A DNA stretch of 64,000 nt, from assembly GCA_022763115.1 (NCBI GenBank), contig JALEGJ010000054.1, positions 1 through 64,000 on the forward strand, read 5' to 3'. The notes beneath the pieces were generated by a model that did not search any database, had not been told where the DNA came from, and saw nothing but the letters and a program-made list of their open reading frames with translations. The translations under genes were made by a program, and so were the position numbers. Positions 1 to 7,608 of this stretch are shown one piece after another. The first letter of the stretch is position 1; each line of letters starts with the position of its first letter. The stretch comes from Aquisalinus sp. (lineage in GTDB: Bacteria > Pseudomonadota > Alphaproteobacteria > Caulobacterales > Parvularculaceae).

Positions 1-187
1 CGCGTTCGCTGCCTTCGCCGCGCTCGCCTTTCTCACTGCGCTCACCGCGTTCGCTGCCTTCGCCGCGCTCGCCTTTCTCACTGCGCTCACCGCGTTCACT
101 GCCTTCGCCGCGCTCGCCTTTCTCACTGCGCTCACCGCGTTCGCTGCCTTCGCCGCGCTCACCTTTCTCACTGCGCTCACCGCGTTC
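1..187. repeat. 45-bp tandem repeat, four copies plus a partial fifth
   Basis: Units begin at 1, 46, 91 and 136, with a partial copy from 181, and the array continues beyond the left edge. Copies differ by one or two substitutions only (for example at 98 and 162). On the minus strand each unit encodes 15 residues, ERSEKGERGEGSERG, so the array lies in frame inside the coding region that ends at 520. The near-identity of copies points to recent expansion or homogenisation. Confidence 0.95.
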
Positions 188-520
188 AACGCCGCCAAAA
201 CCACTCGATCTCGTCAGACGCTCTCCACGTCTTGGCGCAGTGTCATCACCTTCACCGTATCCGGATGAGTTGTGTACGTTACCAGAACTCCCAGTTTGAC
301 CTGATTGGCCAGCCTGCGCCTGTTGAGCAAAGTATTGCTGCAAATACGGACTAATCCTTTGAAGTACTTGTTGCGCAAGCAGGTTTCCACCGGCAAGCTG
401 GGAATTATACCAACCAGGCATACCACCACCTTGTTGATGGTCAGGACATGATTTCTGTCCTGCCGGATAGTTGTTATTCCGATATTGAAGGGCCCAATTA
501 TTTGGTGTGACGCCTTTCAT
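1..520 (-). CDS. Repeat-rich, collagen-like protein, 3' end cut by window edge (candidate T3SS substrate)
   Basis: The minus-strand frame is open from 520 to the window edge, giving at least 173 residues. The first ~95 residues are rich in Gln, Asn, Gly and Tyr; from about residue 110 the protein is the 15-residue repeat ERSEKGERGEGSERG. The repeat has three-residue periodicity, Gly or Ser then Glu then Arg/Lys/Gly, so it resembles charged collagen-like sequence without strict G-X-Y. The start at 520 has GGAG six bases upstream; an in-frame ATG at 532 has no ribosome site. A sequence box shared with other genes around the T3SS lies 61 bp upstream (581-607). No family is recognised. Secretion by the neighbouring T3SS is inferred from the shared box and location only. 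Confidence 0.75.
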   Translation of the reverse strand, partial: MKGVTPNNWALQYRNNNYPAGQKSCPDHQQGGGMPGWYNSQLAGGNLLAQQVLQRISPYLQQYFAQQAQAGQSGQTGSSGNVHNSSGYGEGDDTAPRRGERLTRSSGFGGVERGERSEKGERGEGSERGERSEKGERGEGSERGERSEKGERGEGSERGERSEKGERGEGSER

Positions 521-580
521 AACCTGCTCCATATTACTACACTAAGTACAGATGGGGCTGTTATGTCAGATAATGGGACA

Positions 581-607
581 GTCCGTCCTGTCATTGAAAT
601 TGGTACA
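581..607 (-). promoter_or_regulatory. Candidate T3SS-regulon box, copy 1
   Basis: Read on the minus strand this is TGTACCAATTTCAATGACA followed by GGAC. It matches copies at 1641, 19359 and 21241 at most positions. It lies 61 bp upstream of the start at 520, in a 173-bp gap that shows nothing else recognisable. It is probably an activator or alternative-sigma site; the binding factor is unknown. Confidence 0.6.
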
Positions 608-693
608 TCCCGCCAAGGGAATGACGTCATTTAGTACCCGCAATAAGTGTTAGGAGATGAGAGCGAGACAATTGTCAGTTTCGCCATACCAGC

Positions 694-1398
694 TCAAGCG
701 CTCCGTTTCACCTGATCAAGATTAAAGCTCATGATAATGCGGTTTCCTGCATCGCCCTGCTCAGCGGACAAGTTGGGCGACACACTGTGATACAACCAAC
801 TTGGAAACAGAATGCACTTACCGGGTTTCGGAGTATAAAATACCTCCGCCCAACAATTCTGAGGTCTGCCTTTATCGTCGCGAAATTTGGGTGTGTTCAT
901 CAGGTTTGCCGTCCGGGGGTCAATGAACTCAAAATCCCCACTGCCTTCAGGGGCCTGAACGTAAAACACCCCACTCCACAGGCTCTCAGGGTGTATGTGT
1001 GCGCGGTTGGAACACCCTGGCGGGTTGATGATTGACCACATTGAATTGACCTCTAGCGCATAAGCCTCATGGTAGCCGTTTTTCCGTGAGATTTTTTGAC
1101 CAACCGCATTTACGAGGTCGACCAAAGGCTTGTAGGGCTCTTCGCGATGCAGGTTGTTACGGCTATGCCACCCCCCCAGCTCCCGAATGTTTGATCGCTC
1201 AATACCGTCCAGGTCCTGGTCTCGCTCTTTATATACTGCGTCCAGAAGAAGGCCCGTCAAATTCTCTGTAGACTGCTCAGGCAGTTGATACGTAAAAACC
1301 TGCGTCGGAAAGTATGTTTCCTCTTCAACGTGCAAGTCGAAGAGAAACTCAACGGCCTTTTGCTGTGATGTGTTATCATCGGCGTCTGCACGGGACAT
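694..1398 (-). CDS. Putative 2OG-Fe(II) oxygenase (TIGR02466-like)
   Basis: A 234-residue protein resembling the TIGR02466/PF13759 group of putative 2-oxoglutarate and iron dependent oxygenases. The middle carries HIHPESLWSGVFYV followed by a GSGDFEFIDPR-like strand, where iron ligands are expected. The C-terminal part has a second His in YHSVSPN and an Arg in RIIMSFN that would bind 2-oxoglutarate. The start has AGGAG nine bases upstream. The substrate is unknown. It lies among T3SS flanking genes on the strand opposite to most of them; a degenerate copy of the shared box may lie near 1499-1519. It could modify a secreted protein or be unrelated. Confidence 0.75.
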   Translation of the reverse strand: MSRADADDNTSQQKAVEFLFDLHVEEETYFPTQVFTYQLPEQSTENLTGLLLDAVYKERDQDLDGIERSNIRELGGWHSRNNLHREEPYKPLVDLVNAVGQKISRKNGYHEAYALEVNSMWSIINPPGCSNRAHIHPESLWSGVFYVQAPEGSGDFEFIDPRTANLMNTPKFRDDKGRPQNCWAEVFYTPKPGKCILFPSWLYHSVSPNLSAEQGDAGNRIIMSFNLDQVKRSA

Positions 1399-1640
1399 AA
1401 TTGGTCACTCCTGGAGTATTCAAGGCCAATCCGATTATCTCTTTGTGGTCACGACAAAAAGTCTAATGCGATCAGAAAAAGGTCGTCAAAACCTGCCCTC
1501 ATGGAGCAAATTTCGTACCATACAGATTTGGCATACCCGGATAGGCATCACCGAAAATATTCTCACGGCGGAGTAAGCAGACTGTAATATCACACCCGTA
1601 AATTATAGGGTCTGTATATTCTTCAGCGGGCGTCACCACC
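1399..1640. other. Non-coding stretch upstream of the oxygenase
   Basis: No convincing gene is seen here. A minus-strand match to the shared box, GGTACGAAATTT then CCATGA, lies at 1499-1519, about 100 bp upstream of the oxygenase start. It has several mismatches and is recorded only as a possibility. Confidence 0.3.
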
Positions 1641-1667
1641 TGTACCAATTTTGACGACACGACAGCG
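1641..1667 (+). promoter_or_regulatory. Candidate T3SS-regulon box, copy 2
   Basis: The sequence TGTACCAATTTTGACGACA followed by CGACAG matches the boxes at 581, 19359 and 21241. It lies 94 bp upstream of the glycine-rich protein start at 1761. An AT-rich CATTATT lies about 40 bases after the first base, a spacing also seen in copies 3 and 4, and could be a -10 element. Confidence 0.6.
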
Positions 1668-1760
1668 CGAAAAAAGTCTGCATTATTGTCATCACCGAAT
1701 GAGTTTTATCAACGCGCTTTCATACCGAAAATCAGGGTGTCAGCGCCAAGGAGTATGATA

Positions 1761-2903
1761 ATGAGTAAAGTATGCGGGAACCAGGCTGCGGCGGCGAATG
1801 CTGCCAAATGCAACAAAGGCAATCGTGGTAGTGACGATTCTGCGCGTAAGACAGCGGATCAGACAGCACACAAAGTCATGAACAAGATGAAAAATGGTAA
1901 CATGCACGGCGCCGAGCGGACATATGCCAATGGCGTCAAGGCCCATGGTTATCATGCGATGACCAAGAATATGTGCGAAAAGTTTGGTTCCGAATTTGGC
2001 CAGCATGTTATTCAGAAACTTGGCCAACGCGGCGGCTTCTCCCAGAAGCAGATTGATGCAGCGCAAGGGGCATTTGCTGAGAAATTCTGTGACCAAGCTG
2101 GTGCACGCAAGAACTTCCGGGAAGCTGGCTTCCTTGATGATTGCAAAATCACACAGTGCGAGCGTAATTATGCAGATCGCTCACTGCAGCAAATTCTAAA
2201 CTCTGCAGGTCGTCGAGACTGGTGTGGAACGGGTCACTTCCCGCAACCACAACCGTACTATGGTGGTGGCGCTGGCGGCAATCACGGTGCGGGCCAGGGA
2301 TACGGTACCGGGCTGGAGCAGCTGATGTCTGGCATCATGGGCAGCGGTTGCTTGAACAAGGGGCAGCAATACGGTCTTAATCAGAGTGCGAATGGCATCG
2401 ATAAAATTCTCCAGGACCTGATGAAATGGTTCCAGGATGAAGCAATTCGAGGCGAAGAGTATCGTCAGAACCGCCGCGGTGGTGGTTATGGCGGTGGTCA
2501 TGGTGCTGGCAGCTACGGTGGCGGATATGGCGGTAGTCATGGAGCTGGTGGCTACGGTGGAGGTTACGGTGCCGGTGGCAGCTATGGTGCTAGTCGTAGT
2601 CACGGTGCTGGTGGCTGTGGCGGCGGATATGGCGGTTATGGCGGCGGCGAGAGCTTCCTCGTCAAACTGGCCATGGTCCTCGGTAAACTGATTGATCAGA
2701 AAATGAATGAGATGATTGAGGAAGGCGAAAAAATCGATCAAGCTCAATATCAGGCACAACAATCCGGTCAGCAGGCCCAGATCAGCGAAATGTCAGCCAA
2801 ACTTCAGGCGAACAGTCAGCTGGTCAGCATACTGTCGCAATCCCTGAATACAATGATCACATCCATTGGTCAGTCATCTCAGACACTGGCAGCCGGCAAC
2901 TAA
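1761..2903 (+). CDS. Glycine-rich protein with C-terminal helical region (candidate T3SS substrate)
   Basis: A 380-residue protein of no recognised family. Residues 1-180 are polar, cysteine-containing and Asn/Ala/Lys-rich. Residues ~195-215 and ~245-300 are Gly/Tyr/His repeats of the GGGYGG and SHGAGG kind. The last ~80 residues are Gln/Ser-rich, predicted helical and coiled-coil-like, ending in TMITSIGQSSQTLAAGN. The start at 1761 is chosen because AAGGAG lies seven bases upstream; in-frame ATGs at 1755 and 1686 lack good sites. The general plan (Gly-rich, hydrophilic, helical C-terminus) recalls harpins and some translocon-associated proteins, but the cysteines argue against a classic harpin. 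A shared regulatory box lies upstream and a strong terminator downstream, so it is probably monocistronic. Confidence 0.7.
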   Translation: MSKVCGNQAAAANAAKCNKGNRGSDDSARKTADQTAHKVMNKMKNGNMHGAERTYANGVKAHGYHAMTKNMCEKFGSEFGQHVIQKLGQRGGFSQKQIDAAQGAFAEKFCDQAGARKNFREAGFLDDCKITQCERNYADRSLQQILNSAGRRDWCGTGHFPQPQPYYGGGAGGNHGAGQGYGTGLEQLMSGIMGSGCLNKGQQYGLNQSANGIDKILQDLMKWFQDEAIRGEEYRQNRRGGGYGGGHGAGSYGGGYGGSHGAGGYGGGYGAGGSYGASRSHGAGGCGGGYGGYGGGESFLVKLAMVLGKLIDQKMNEMIEEGEKIDQAQYQAQQSGQQAQISEMSAKLQANSQLVSILSQSLNTMITSIGQSSQTLAAGN

Positions 2904-2926
2904 GTCTGGCGCAAATGAATGCAATG

Positions 2927-2960
2927 AAGGCAGGGGGCAAACCGTTCCCTGCCTTTTTTT
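2927..2960 (+). terminator. Rho-independent terminator
   Basis: The stem AAGGCAGGG pairs with CCCTGCCTT and runs into seven T residues. It ends the transcript of the glycine-rich protein gene. Confidence 0.9.
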
Positions 2961-3045
2961 CTGCCGCAAGGTACCCATGGCAAGAAGTTCACAATTCCTT
3001 AAGCCGGTACACAAATTGCACCTGCTATGTTGTTAGGAAACACAC

Positions 3046-3474
3046 ATGGATGACAATATGAACAATCCCAAGCTGGAACTGTCCCGGATTGAGCGTTCTG
3101 ACGCTGAATGCTGGCAGATGGACAATGTCTCCAGAAACACTTCTTTCGCTCCAGTGCAAACTCAGGCAACCGTGATTAAACGCGAGTGCGCCCTCTTCCC
3201 TTATGAAGACAAGATTTTTGCTGTTTTTGACAAAATGACAGACCGGCAGAAAAGTATCATTGTCGGTTTTGGCCTGGGCTATGACGTGGGAAAAATTGCT
3301 ACAGAGTGCAATATTGAAACGAGTACCGTTTACACGTATCGCAAGCGAATGATGGGCAACTTCAAAAAACTTTCAGGCCCGCAATTCATCATCCTCTGTG
3401 CCTTGTGGGTCAGAGTGCGGGCTTACCAGCAAGGCGGATCAAACAATGTCGCCTCCGGAGCATACAGCGAGTAA
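3046..3474 (+). CDS. LuxR-type HTH regulator
   Basis: A 142-residue protein. Residues ~62-115 form a LuxR/FixJ-type helix-turn-helix (pattern MTDRQKSIIVGFGLGYDVGK, then ETSTVYTYRKRM). There is no recognisable receiver or autoinducer-binding domain; the N-terminal 60 residues are unassigned. The start has AGGAAA about six bases upstream. It sits between a T3SS-linked glycine-rich protein and the T3SS core, and it is the only DNA-binding regulator seen in the T3SS region. It is therefore the best local candidate to read the shared box, which is an inference. Confidence 0.75.
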   Translation: MDDNMNNPKLELSRIERSDAECWQMDNVSRNTSFAPVQTQATVIKRECALFPYEDKIFAVFDKMTDRQKSIIVGFGLGYDVGKIATECNIETSTVYTYRKRMMGNFKKLSGPQFIILCALWVRVRAYQQGGSNNVASGAYSE

Positions 3475-3476
3475 TC

Positions 3477-3881
3477 ATGACGCGCGTTACACCAAAATTC
3501 TCAGTCTCAAATGTCCGGAAATCTTCTGCTGTGTCCGCGAACAAGCGTGGCAAGTTTTTGCCGACAGGTATGAAGACCGTGAAGGATGCGTTGAAGGACC
3601 TAACCGACGCGCCCCTGCCGACACCCAATATGCTTGAATGGCTTGAAGAGTGGGAGGAAATGAACCGGGAATCTGAAAGCTGGGCTCTGGCAGCAGAAGC
3701 TGAAACGACCGTTCCCCTGACGACGAAGGGTGACCTGCAAGCCTTGCGGGCTTCGGTGAACATCTATCTTTTTTCCCGTATAAACAGGCCTACCGGGGAT
3801 GTCCTGACGCCCTTACGAAATGCCATGAATGCGGAAGATGTCAGGACAGCGATCAAGAATGTTGAGGGTATGATATCCTGA
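3477..3881 (+). CDS. Hypothetical protein in T3SS region
   Basis: A 134-residue protein that follows the LuxR-type gene by 2 bp, so probably co-transcribed. Its first ~45 residues are basic and Ser/Lys-rich; the rest is acidic then predicted helical, with WLEEWEEM near the middle. There is no signal peptide or membrane segment and no family is recognised. A longer form starting at 3405 would overlap the upstream gene by 70 bp and is less likely. The ribosome site for 3477 is weak, which suggests translational coupling. It could be a chaperone, a small secreted protein or a regulator partner. Confidence 0.6.
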   Translation: MTRVTPKFSVSNVRKSSAVSANKRGKFLPTGMKTVKDALKDLTDAPLPTPNMLEWLEEWEEMNRESESWALAAEAETTVPLTTKGDLQALRASVNIYLFSRINRPTGDVLTPLRNAMNAEDVRTAIKNVEGMIS

Positions 3882-3918
3882 AGATGATGCCTTGCTTGAA
3901 AGGCCGATCACCAGCTGA

Positions 3919-4287
3919 TCAGCCCGTCTTCGACAGTTTCATTTTCCCCAAAATATCTTTGAACTGCGCAATTTCGCGTGGCGTCTCAACAACTGTCGAC
4001 TCGGCGAGTTGCTCCTCCGCCTCAATTTCGAGCGTTTTCAGAAGACTGATACCGCCAGGTGTAATTCCCAGAACCAGACGCTCGGCACCATAACGCACGA
4101 CGGTAATACGCTCTTTTTGCCCCACTGGTATTGAGCGTTCGAACACCAACCCGGGACCATCGGCAGGTGCAGTCAGTTTTAACTGAAACTTTTGCAGGAG
4201 TTTTAGAACGACAAATGCCAGCAATATGACGGCGCCGGTAACGCCCAGCGTCATCAATGTTTTCAGCACCATATCAAGCGTGGACAT
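3919..4287 (-). CDS. FliO-like membrane protein in T3SS operon
   Basis: A 122-residue protein with one N-terminal membrane segment (residues ~13-32) and a cytoplasmic domain that fits FliO (PF04347). The pattern is a short strand ending in ERITVVRYGAERLVLGITPG then GISLL, the family's conserved core. In flagella FliO helps assemble or stabilise FliP, the SctR homologue. It begins 3 bp after the sctU stop, so the two form one minus-strand unit. FliO is normally regarded as flagellar and missing from injectisomes, so its presence here is unusual. No flagellar gene is seen in the window. Confidence 0.8.
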   Translation of the reverse strand: MSTLDMVLKTLMTLGVTGAVILLAFVVLKLLQKFQLKLTAPADGPGLVFERSIPVGQKERITVVRYGAERLVLGITPGGISLLKTLEIEAEEQLAESTVVETPREIAQFKDILGKMKLSKTG

Positions 4288-4290
4288 ACC

Positions 4291-5388
4291 CTAGCTCCTG
4301 TCGGCAGATCCGCCATTTTCCTGTGTCTTTTTCTGCTCCCGCACCTTCTGAGCCCAGACAATTATCTCCGCCACGGTTCGATAAAGGTCTGGCGGGATTG
4401 GTTCAGATGGAGACACACGTCCATACATATCACGCGCAAGCTTAATATCGCGTATAATTGGTACACCTGAGCTGATTGCGGCACGCTTCATTTTGGCAGC
4501 CAGCGCATCTACCCCTTTTGCCGTAATAATAGGCACAGACATATTATCCGGGTTGAATTTCAGCGCCAAAGAAATGTGTGTTGGATTCACAAGCAGGGCA
4601 GTTGCATTCGCTGCCGCGTTAACAGGATCTGATTCTGCCCATTCACGCGCTGTTTCCTTGCGACTTTCCTTGAACAACGGATCGCCTTCCGTATCCTTCA
4701 ATTCCTGCCGGATATCCCGCATGCTCATCTTGTTCTTCTTGGTAAAACTGAATTTCTGATACAACGCGTCTCCGGCAGCAAGCAGCACGAATATGATAAT
4801 CGTCATACCGATAAACAGAACACCGATGCGTTGCAAGAAATGAGCATACCCGGAGGGAACTGTATGAATTAGCAGAAGCAAGTCTTCCCAGAAGAGATAT
4901 AACAGTATCATCCCGATGGTAAGCAGAATTGTTATCTTAATAAGCGACTTGATAATCTCCACCATATTATCCATGGAGAACATTCGCTTCAGCCCTTTGC
5001 CAATATCGAGATTATCAAACTTGGGCTTGATTTTCTCAGTCGTGAGAATGAAGCCAGACTGCATAACCTCACTAAAAATGGCTATCAATACAATTGGTAC
5101 TGAAATCAACAGAACCATCATAATAAATGGTCTAAAGGCAGCCAGCGTATAGGCATAAATCAATTCCTTGGACGGAGAGGCAACGAAAGCAAAGCTCGAC
5201 CCGAATATCTGGGCGAGTTGCCCATAAATAAAATTCATGGACAGGAGAGCAATCGCAACCCACGCAATAAGCCCGATGACGCTCGTGACATCTTTAGACT
5301 TGGCGACCTGACCTTTTTTTCGAAGGTCCTTGAGTTTTTTTGGTGTGGGGAGTTCTGTCTTATCCCCTGTATCCTGATTTTCTGCCAT
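4291..5388 (-). CDS. sctU: T3SS export apparatus switch protein SctU
   Basis: A 365-residue FlhB/YscU family protein. The N-terminus shows the family pattern KTELPTPKKLKDLRKKGQVA, followed by four membrane segments and a cytoplasmic autocleaving domain. The NPTH motif is at residues 268-271; cleavage between N268 and P269 switches substrate class from needle to later substrates. The start at 5388 has AAGGA nine bases upstream and fits the family; a GTG start at 5439 would add 17 unlikely residues. It is divergent from sctV, and the FliO-like gene follows at once. The assignment to an injectisome rather than a flagellum rests on the secretin, SctD and SctJ nearby. Confidence 0.93.
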   Translation of the reverse strand: MAENQDTGDKTELPTPKKLKDLRKKGQVAKSKDVTSVIGLIAWVAIALLSMNFIYGQLAQIFGSSFAFVASPSKELIYAYTLAAFRPFIMMVLLISVPIVLIAIFSEVMQSGFILTTEKIKPKFDNLDIGKGLKRMFSMDNMVEIIKSLIKITILLTIGMILLYLFWEDLLLLIHTVPSGYAHFLQRIGVLFIGMTIIIFVLLAAGDALYQKFSFTKKNKMSMRDIRQELKDTEGDPLFKESRKETAREWAESDPVNAAANATALLVNPTHISLALKFNPDNMSVPIITAKGVDALAAKMKRAAISSGVPIIRDIKLARDMYGRVSPSEPIPPDLYRTVAEIIVWAQKVREQKKTQENGGSADRS

Positions 5389-5512
5389 GGCACCTGATCC
5401 TTCCAGTGCCAGTTCAAGAAACATACCATCGTCGCTCACGAATTCGTTAACTGGGGCCTCACCGTAAAAGCGTTAACATGGCACCTTTTTTGCTGCTTAT
5501 CGGCTGTCAGCT

Positions 5513-5541
5513 GTGACCGATTTCTTTTCGATACTGGTCAC
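5513..5541. promoter_or_regulatory. Inverted repeat in the sctU-sctV divergent region
   Basis: GTGACC at 5513-5518 and GGTCAC at 5536-5541 form an inverted repeat with a 17-bp gap. A pair of GTTAAC sites lies at about 5446 and 5472. The 171-bp gap must hold promoters for both arms of the T3SS cluster. The substrate-gene box is not present here, so the core operons are probably controlled differently. Confidence 0.3.
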
Positions 5542-5559
5542 GAATCTAAACAGGAACCG

Positions 5560-7608
5560 GTGAGCAACGTGAGTCAAGCGTACCTAAACGGATATTTTGA
5601 ACCAGAAAAATCAGAATCTGGTCGAGGTGGCCGTGACATCTCGAACGACATTGTCGTGGTTGCTTGCCTGCTCATGATCATAGCATTGATGATCTTGCCC
5701 CTGCCCTTGTTCATCATTGATATGCTGGTCGCTTTTAATATTACCTTCGCGCTGGTTTTGATTTTGTCTGCTGTTTATATCCGTACAGCAATCGACTTCA
5801 CAATTTTCCCTTCAATTCTCCTCGTGAGTACGTTGATGCGTCTCGCATTGTCTGTCGCGACAACCAGGATGATCCTCATTGAAGGAGAGGCAGGGGATAT
5901 TATCCAGACGTTTGGCTCAATGGTAACCGGCTCAAACATCGTAGTTGGTCTCGTCGTATTCCTTATCATTACTGTTGTTCAATTCATCGTTATCGCCAAG
6001 GGGTCTGAGCGTGTTGCAGAGGTCAGCGCCCGTTTCTCTCTGGACGGCATGCCCGGCAAACAAATGTCAATTGACTCTGACTTGCGCTCCGGCCTCATCA
6101 CAAAGGAAGAGGCCCGCGCCAAGCGCGCCGAACTCGAGGTCGAAAACAGGCTGCATGGTAGCCTCGACGGTGCGATGAAATTTGTGAAAGGCGATGCGAT
6201 CGCCTCAATAATCATTATCTTGATCAACCTGCTCGGGGGGCTTGCTGTCGGCGTATTGCAAAATGGTATGGAAGTTGGCGCAGCGATGTCCAAATATTCG
6301 ATCCTGACAGTTGGAGATGGACTTGTCGCACAAATTCCTGCCCTGTTAAGCGCCCTTGCTGCCGGTCTGATCGTGACACGCACCAGTCAACGTGAAGATG
6401 GTCACCTTGGCAAGGCAATCAGTGCACAGCTTTCAGGCAGACCTCGGGTTTTCCTGATCGTTGGAGTTGGGTGTTTTGGCATGGCCTTGATTCCAGGCTT
6501 CCCGACCACTGTATTTCTTGTCCTTGCGGTTGTGAACATCTGCATCGGACTGTTTCTTCAATATGGCGCATCAGAGAACATAAATGACCTAAAAAAGCGT
6601 ACCCGCACCATGCTCGGCACCAACCGGGAGCAAGACCATATCGACATTGAGATACCGACACCACGCAAGCTGGAAGCAACCGATGTACCCTTTCAACCGG
6701 TCATTCCCCTTCTGCTTGAAATCAATATGCGTCACGCGACACGTCAGGACCTTGAACACGCCAAGGATGAACTACGTGACCTTGTTGATCGTATTCAGGT
6801 GCGTATAGGTATGCAAATTCCCGGCATAAATATTTTTGCTACTGACTTGCCTGATGGAATGCTCTGGCGCCTGAATGTTTACGAAATGTCTGTAAAGGAA
6901 TTCAAAGGCAACTCCTTTGACCTGAATGCGCTTAGTGAAGAAATCGAAAACGCTCTTATTGCGAATTGCAGCAAGCTCTTTGGCATACAGAATGCGAGCA
7001 ACCTTCTCAACCTTGCATCGGAAAGTCTGCCTGATCTGGTGAATGACGTAATACGGAACATATCTGTTCCTCAACTCCATCTCGTTCTGCAATCCTTGCT
7101 GGAAGAGGGTATTTCAATCCGCGATATCAGGACTATCCTCGAAACACTGGCCAGATTTGAAGGTAACCTGCCCTCACCTCAGGATCAGATTGAATCTGTT
7201 CGCATTTCTCTGGCTCGTTATATAACACGTCAATATTCAACAAACGGAAATATTGATGTCATCCGGATCAAACCGGAATTTGAGCAGCTGTTGACCGAGA
7301 AAGTCGAAACAGCGCCCGGCATCGGTGCATATCTTGCATTGAATCCTGCTCAGGTGAAGCAATTGACCAGACTGGTCAGTACCGCAGCCGAGAAAACTGG
7401 TGCCCGGATTATCATGACCAATATGCGTTTGCGAAGACCTCTGTGGAGCCTGCTTTCTTATGAAATCCGGGACATCCACCTTGTTTCGTATAATGAAATA
7501 TTACCGGACACAAATGTCAGAGACGTAATTTCCATTACGGGTGAAGAACACACAGGCACAGAAATGGCCTCTCCATCAGATCCAGGAGTACCGACTGATC
7601 ATGCCTAA
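5560..7608 (+). CDS. sctV: T3SS export gate protein SctV
   Basis: A 682-residue FlhA/YscV/InvA family protein. The N-terminal half has about eight membrane segments and a conserved cytoplasmic loop (around residues 145-200: AKGSERVAEVSARFSLDGMP, then KQMSIDSDLRSG). The C-terminal ~330 residues form the cytoplasmic domain that assembles as a nonameric ring and docks chaperone-substrate complexes. Translation probably starts at GTG 5560 with AGGA just upstream; a second GTG at 5569 is possible. The gene opens the long plus-strand T3SS operon and overlaps the secretin gene by 8 bp. Confidence 0.94.
   Translation: MSNVSQAYLNGYFEPEKSESGRGGRDISNDIVVVACLLMIIALMILPLPLFIIDMLVAFNITFALVLILSAVYIRTAIDFTIFPSILLVSTLMRLALSVATTRMILIEGEAGDIIQTFGSMVTGSNIVVGLVVFLIITVVQFIVIAKGSERVAEVSARFSLDGMPGKQMSIDSDLRSGLITKEEARAKRAELEVENRLHGSLDGAMKFVKGDAIASIIIILINLLGGLAVGVLQNGMEVGAAMSKYSILTVGDGLVAQIPALLSALAAGLIVTRTSQREDGHLGKAISAQLSGRPRVFLIVGVGCFGMALIPGFPTTVFLVLAVVNICIGLFLQYGASENINDLKKRTRTMLGTNREQDHIDIEIPTPRKLEATDVPFQPVIPLLLEINMRHATRQDLEHAKDELRDLVDRIQVRIGMQIPGINIFATDLPDGMLWRLNVYEMSVKEFKGNSFDLNALSEEIENALIANCSKLFGIQNASNLLNLASESLPDLVNDVIRNISVPQLHLVLQSLLEEGISIRDIRTILETLARFEGNLPSPQDQIESVRISLARYITRQYSTNGNIDVIRIKPEFEQLLTEKVETAPGIGAYLALNPAQVKQLTRLVSTAAEKTGARIIMTNMRLRRPLWSLLSYEIRDIHLVSYNEILPDTNVRDVISITGEEHTGTEMASPSDPGVPTDHA

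Noticed and set aside
1-187. CRISPR array
   Set aside because: The 45-bp units are contiguous with no unique spacers and are read through in frame.
214-429. 71-residue minus-strand reading frame
   Set aside because: It lies inside the partial repeat-protein gene in another frame and has no ribosome site; the longer frame with GGAG and in-frame repeats is the real one.
2196-2762. 188-residue minus-strand frame rich in Thr/Ala
   Set aside because: It is the antisense of the Gly-rich repeats of the plus-strand gene.
4451-4480. TGTACCAATTATAC match to the regulon box on the minus strand
   Set aside because: It is inside the sctU coding region, encodes the conserved GVPIIRD, and lacks the second half of the box.
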